DNA from: Reticulitermes lucifugus
Lineage: Eukaryota; Arthropoda; Insecta; Blattodea; Rhinotermitidae
Reading direction: 5' to 3'
DNA length: 25,221 bases
Assembly (NCBI GenBank): GCA_026260175.1
Contig: JAKCWW010000248.1
Location: 1-25,221 of the forward strand
Shown: positions 21,391 through 25,221 of the stretch, piece after piece
Numbering within the stretch: the stretch's first letter is position 1
Layout of the letters: each line of letters starts with the position of its first letter
Notes under the pieces: model-generated
The model's database searches: none
The model's input: the letters and a program-made list of their open reading frames with translations, nothing else
Told to the model about the DNA's origin: nothing
Made by a program: the position numbers and the translations under genes

Positions 21391-22262
21391 TTTATTTGTT
21401 GCTTATCACTGAGAGGCACATCATACACTTTATTTATTTATTTACTTGTTTATTATGACGAGTTTCGTCTGCTAAATTTTCACGAAATATTACTGCCCTG
21501 AGTCTCATGTACCACTGTATGAAACAGCAAAGAAATATTCTACCAAACTGCACCACTAAAACTAAGCTATTTTTTAAACAGGACGGGTATGGCAGTTTAA
21601 TAGGCATATTTCTTGAAACAATTTAAATTTCACAAATGAAAGTTAATATTATGCTACTTGAAAAAATATTTTCGTACTTTGTAGAGTATACGTGTTACAT
21701 ATTTCGCTGCTTTCATATTCCTTAATTTAAGCAGCCTAAAGAAGAATAAAAATTATGAATCTTTTTTCCTTATGAAACTTCCCCATTCCTATATTACTTG
21801 CTGTGCATAGGTTCAAATTTTCTTCTCAGTATCATTTATCAAACAAAGTCTATCTGACATTTTCTTTTCGGGTGAGAGACCAAATTTCCATTTAAACCGT
21901 CTTTATTCCATCAATACGTTTCTCTTGAATGGAAATTGACGTGTATTGATGGAGGTAAGAAAATGTTAAGTTAATTTTGACAGAAAATCTCCGGTAAAAG
22001 ACTCTTTCAATACTGCGTAACAGATAAAATTAAGTCTATAACATTAATGTGTGTTGCGGGTTGTGGAGGTGTAAGGTGGTTTGAACTGAGTGCAAAATGA
22101 CCTCTTCTGGTACCTACTTGTAGGTAGCACTAAAATTATCACTGTTAATTCTTTTAGTTATACTCTTTTAATTGATTCTGAGTTTATGACACGCAAGAAG
22201 GACGTATTGTAGGTTCGATACGTCGTAATTTTCGGAACTGAGGTTTGTTTTCTGACGCAATT
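21391..22262. other. Intergenic DNA between genes B and C
   Basis: AT-rich, no gene recognised. CCATCAATACG at 21908 and CGTGTATTGATGG at 21940 form a short imperfect hairpin, with nested TTTCCATTT and AATGGAAAT further out and in. TACCTACTTGTAGGTA at 22111-22126 is a short palindrome. Neither has an obvious function. Confidence 0.5.
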
Positions 22263-22500
22263 AAAGGTAAAGGTGTCCCTCTACATGCCATGAATGCCTA
22301 CAGGAGGATTAGAAGTAGAGTTATACTCGTTCTTAACCTCGGCGATAGGTGGACCTGAGTTGTCAAGTTCACACCACCGTCGCCTTACTTCCGAGAAAGG
22401 AGGCAGGTGTCCGTTGAATAAGAGACTGAGTAAAACCCAAAGCCTGTCTGCACGGTTTTGGAGAAGAAAAAGATCTGGCTAACCTGACCAGAATATGAAG
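22263..22500 (-). mobile_element. SINE copy upstream of gene C, minus strand
   Basis: The left end AATTAAAGGTAAAGGTGTCC is the reverse-strand 3' tail. CATGCCATGAATGCC, TTCTTAACCTCGGCGATAGG, CCTTACTTCCGAGAAAGG and GAGACTGAGTAAAACCC follow in the family's order, ending in the GGAGAAGAAAAAGATC block. The tRNA-like head is absent or unrecognisable. No clear target duplication was found. It ends about 160 bp before the gene C start codon. Confidence 0.75.
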
Positions 22501-22657
22501 CAAGAAATGATTCTTTCTTATTGTTCATTCAGCAACAATTGCATAATGGTTGCGTCTGAAATCAATTATAATGGTTCATTTACATAATAAGAGCGTGTAG
22601 TTTTAGTTCTGAATACCGTATGGGCATGAAAACAGACTGGCCACTCCTGGTGTCGAA

Positions 22658-22831
22658 ATGTCACCAGTCATGTCGGCTGTGTGTAAACTGCTCCTTGCAA
22701 CCGCAGCCCTCGGCGCTTTGATCCTGATGTTTTCAACAAGGCAACAAAACGATATGAGGATAGTCAACCATAGGGAACGCCGTGAAATTGTTTATCCTAT
22801 AATGGTTTTCCCATCTGGTACAGTGTTTCAG
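22658..22831 (+). CDS. First exon of a third DM4/12-like gene (gene C), partial
   Basis: ATG at 22658 opens 58 codons ending at CAG before the donor GTAAGC at 22832, phase 0 as in genes A and B. An in-frame stop upstream (TGA at 22610) rules out an earlier start, though the second Met (22670) is possible. Residues 9-25 (CKLLLATAALGALILMF) form a signal peptide or signal anchor. RERR at 39-42 is a furin-type site, followed by EIVYP and FPSGTVFQ, a phrase typical of the residues just after the processing site in DM4/12 proteins. No exon 2 could be found in the remaining 2.4 kb, so it must lie beyond the window or intron 1 is long as in gene A. The hydrophobic segment is longer than in B and may be less readily cleaved. 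Confidence 0.75.
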
Positions 22832-24143
22832 GTAAGCTGGATAACATAACCACATGAAAGTTAATTTTGGAAAAGAGTCCAATTGATATAATATTATATC
22901 ACAGAAGTATGAAGTGAAAATATTAAAAAGTTCTGTGAAAAGTTACAGATAATAAGTTTCTTAATATACTTTAATACAATTGGTGAGGCTTTCGAGTAAT
23001 AGAAGTTGTCAATTACAAAATTAATATTCAAATTATGTGTGTAATTTCAGTAGCAGTAATCGAAGTAATATTTGGTATGTCAGATACACCCTCACATTTC
23101 ATCTGTGATCGCCGGATTTGTAATTATCATATACAATATTTTGTATTGGATTCATAACTATGTTTTTGACATATGTTCATATGAAACCTCATACACTCGT
23201 ACCTAGCTTCAATTTATTACTAATTCTCGCAGCCAAGCAGGAAGCTAGACAGAGGTTTCGTTCCACAGCCATAGGCTTGTTTTATACTCTACTATTCTTC
23301 AAAGGTTCTTAGCCACAACAAGTTTTGGAATCCTGTATTAAATGTCGATCTCACACCGCAAATTCCGCACGACAGCAAGTTAAAAAAATATCAGAATGTG
23401 CAAATATGGATATAGATGTTCGCATTAGGTCTCATAAAGTGAATAGTATCTTTAAAAGTTATAAAGGGAAAAGGCAGGCGTACGTGATGAAGGTGCATAT
23501 ATAGCCTTACTTACGAAGTAAGGAAGAGACTAAATTATTTTATCCAAAGTTGTGCGTAATAAGAAGGACGTTTACTTTTTCAGTAAATTTTTTCGCTCTA
23601 AGTAAAATCTAATGAGTTATTCTTTCCACCTCTCTATCCTTCTTGCTACTCCTACAATTCAATATCATCGACGTAAAAAGCCCACGAAAAAACAAAGAAT
23701 ACATATTAGTAGACAACAGACATTCGTTAAAGGAAAGTGAAAGATTTATAACGTTCATAAATTATGTATTGCCCTAAAGCTAATTAATTGAACGGATATT
23801 ACTGAAGTAGTCGGCAGTACATCACATACTTTTATTCTGCTTAAAAACGAATAATCTTTTTTGAATGCTTGACCCTGAAGACGGAGGAAATACGCTCTCC
23901 GAAATGTCGGAAACTATTTATAAATTGATAAATAAATCACAATATTTAAAACTTTACAAGCACATTTGTAAGAAGCCCAAACCTCAACTGCATCTTTTTT
24001 GTTTCTCTCTCATGCTGTGGGCCCTTTGATTTTTATGCTTAATCAGATTCTCGCACATGTAGCATCAGTGAAAAATACCGAAAAGTAAGTAAGTGACAGC
24101 ATAGGTGGAAGAAGGAAGAGTCATTCCCTTGTACGTCAGCAAA
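22832..24143 (+). other. Intron 1 of gene C (part), AT-rich
   Basis: AT-rich sequence with no DM4/12 exon-2 signature (no DQSLTMG-like frame). One hairpin motif at 23873-23910 is listed separately. No other feature is recognised. Confidence 0.5.
23873..23910 (+). repeat. CTGAAGA-hairpin-GAAATGTCGG motif
   Basis: CCCTGAAGACGGAGGAAATA followed by CGCTCTCCGAAATGTCGG places a short stem (GGAG with CTCC) between CTGAAGA and GAAATGTCGG. The same arrangement occurs in the MITE at 16359-16533, its half copy at 11391, and the element at 21289-21390. It probably marks the end of another degraded mobile element. Confidence 0.5.
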
Positions 24144-24374
24144 TGCACTACAAGGTCGGTGTGCCACAGTCAACTAAATGTACTACAAGTTCGGTGTGCC
24201 TGTGTCACAGTCAACTAAATGTACTACAAGGTCGGTGTGCCTGTGCCACAGTCAACTAAATGTACTACAAGGTCGGTGTGCCTGTGCCACAGTCAACTAA
24301 TGTACTACAAGGTCGGTGTGCCACAGTCAAATAAATGTACTACAAGGTCGGTGTGCCTGTGCCACAGTCAACTA
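24144..24374. repeat. Minisatellite, six units of 35 or 41 bp
   Basis: Units begin TGTACTACAAGGTCGGTGTG and end GCCACAGTCAACTAAA. Their spans are 24144-24178 (35 bp), 24179-24219 (41), 24220-24260 (41), 24261-24300 (40), 24301-24335 (35) and 24336-24374 (partial long). The short form lacks the six bases CTGTGC or TGTGCC. The order is short, long, long, long, short, long. Units differ by only a few substitutions, so the expansion is recent. Confidence 0.96.
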
Positions 24375-24744
24375 CATATTTAATCCACACTTGTATCCGG
24401 TTACACTTCACGTTTTGGCTCATAGTGACTACGTATACTAGTGACGTCCAACGGCAGGTTCTCTTTCCTTAAAAATCGTAGTCCAAAATTCAGGACCCCC
24501 ACACTTTAATGTCCAAAAATTTCATTATTAAAACAGCTTTCGTATAAAAATGTCGTTATTGTTACATTTAAAAGAGAAAAATTTAGGTTTAATAGATGTT
24601 ACACAGCAAACTGTCGTTGTGTTTTGTGTTCTAAACTTAGGGAAAAACCTATGTCAGAAAGACTAAGAAAGAGGTAACTAGGAAAACGATAAATGACAGT
24701 GGAGAGTTCCAAGTAAAGGAAAACAAGTCCCATATGCACACAAT

Positions 24745-25020
24745 AAAAACTTGGAGAGAACTGGAAGTACAGCTCTACTAATTTTTAACATCGGCACTAA
24801 ATGTATATGAGTATTCAGCTTCAAGCTCCTACTGATTTACTTCCGGGGAAAGGGCCTCCTTGGCTGAGTGAATAGGAGGCTGCGTGGGCCGCAGATCCTG
24901 TCTGGACGGCTCGGAGAAGAAAAATATGCTTTGCACCTGCCGGTAATCGAAAAACGTTCCGCGTTTGTCCAGACCGTAGCCCAGTCATCATACCGACAGA
25001 GGTAGCCACGTGGATTGATT
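24745..25020 (-). mobile_element. SINE copy in gene C intron 1, minus strand
   Basis: The plus strand reads ACAGCTCTACTAATTTTTAA, CATCGGCACTAAATG, GATTTACTTCCGGGGAAAGG, GAATAGGAGGCTGCGTGGGC and GGAGAAGAAAAATATGC. It ends with the complement of a tRNA-like head (CAGACCGTAGCCCAGTCATC, GAGGTAGCCACGTGG). The B box (TTTTCGATTACC on the minus strand) is partly eroded. Minus-strand open frames of 62 and 92 codons here are by-products of the element. Confidence 0.75.
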
Positions 25021-25149
25021 AAATGAATTGCATATGGAGCACGAAATTGGAAGAAGGACACGGAGCAACCTGGTTGACGATCTTCATAAATGGACGGGAC
25101 CAGGGACCCAATCACTTCAATGGAATACAGTCATTTATGACAACTTCTC

Positions 25150-25221
25150 AGTATCTCAACAAACCGGAACGTCGCGGGTTCGATTCCCGATGGTGTCATT
25201 GGAATTTTTCCTTGACATAAT
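25150..25221 (+). mobile_element. tRNA-like SINE head at window edge
   Basis: GCGGGTTCGATTCCCGATGG is a perfect Pol III B box in a T-arm-like palindrome (CGGG..CCCG), followed by TGTCATTGGAATTTTTCC. There is no clear A box or acceptor stem upstream, so it is not a normal tRNA gene. It is more likely the head of a second SINE family, cut off by the end of the window. Confidence 0.5.

Noticed and set aside
25150..25190. Possible tRNA gene
   Set aside because: Only the T-arm/B box is convincing; no acceptor stem, anticodon arm or A box can be drawn upstream, so a SINE head is more likely.

Overview
The window looks like a piece of an insect nuclear genome. It has small multi-exon secreted-protein genes with GT-AG introns, long AT-rich introns and intergenic DNA, and many short mobile elements. 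The genes are members of the arthropod DM4/12 family (Pfam DM4_12, function unknown). The SINEs belong to a tRNA-derived type whose chance translations are common among cockroach and termite predicted proteins. A blattodean such as a Periplaneta-like cockroach is therefore my best guess. That is inference from recalled sequence style, not a database match.

Layout. Positions 1-460 are an ACC/ACA trinucleotide repeat. Gene A, a DM4/12 protein of 208 aa, runs from 743 to 8272 on the plus strand in four exons: 743-910, 3216-3409, 6492-6599 and 8116-8272. Its intron 2 holds a decayed transposable-element coding sequence (4407-5709). Its intron 3 holds a SINE fragment and a dispersed repeat ending in a GGAC/GACA microsatellite. 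About 9 kb follows without a convincing gene (8293-17247). It contains two SINEs, a palindromic MITE and a half copy of it, two other inverted-repeat structures and a pyrimidine-rich tract. Gene B, a DM4/12 protein of 195 aa, runs from 17248 to 20800 in four exons: 17248-17379, 18906-19099, 19721-19828 and 20647-20800. Exons 2 and 3 have exactly the same lengths as in gene A, and all three introns have the same phases. Its intron 1 holds two SINEs and a CATA microsatellite. Gene C begins at 22658 with a first exon of the same design (signal peptide, dibasic site, phase-0 donor); the rest lies beyond the window. A 35/41-bp minisatellite (24144-24374) and more SINE sequence close the window.

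How the genes fit together. A, B and C form a same-strand tandem cluster of secreted, probably furin-cleaved, cysteine-containing proteins that arose by local duplication. Nothing in the sequence reveals their biochemical role. The rest of the window records repeated retroposition (SINEs with 12-14 bp target-site duplications) and foldback-element insertion. The most unusual non-coding signal is a recurring motif: CTGAAG or similar, a short hairpin, then GAAAYGTYGG. It occurs at four places, two of them within inverted-repeat elements.
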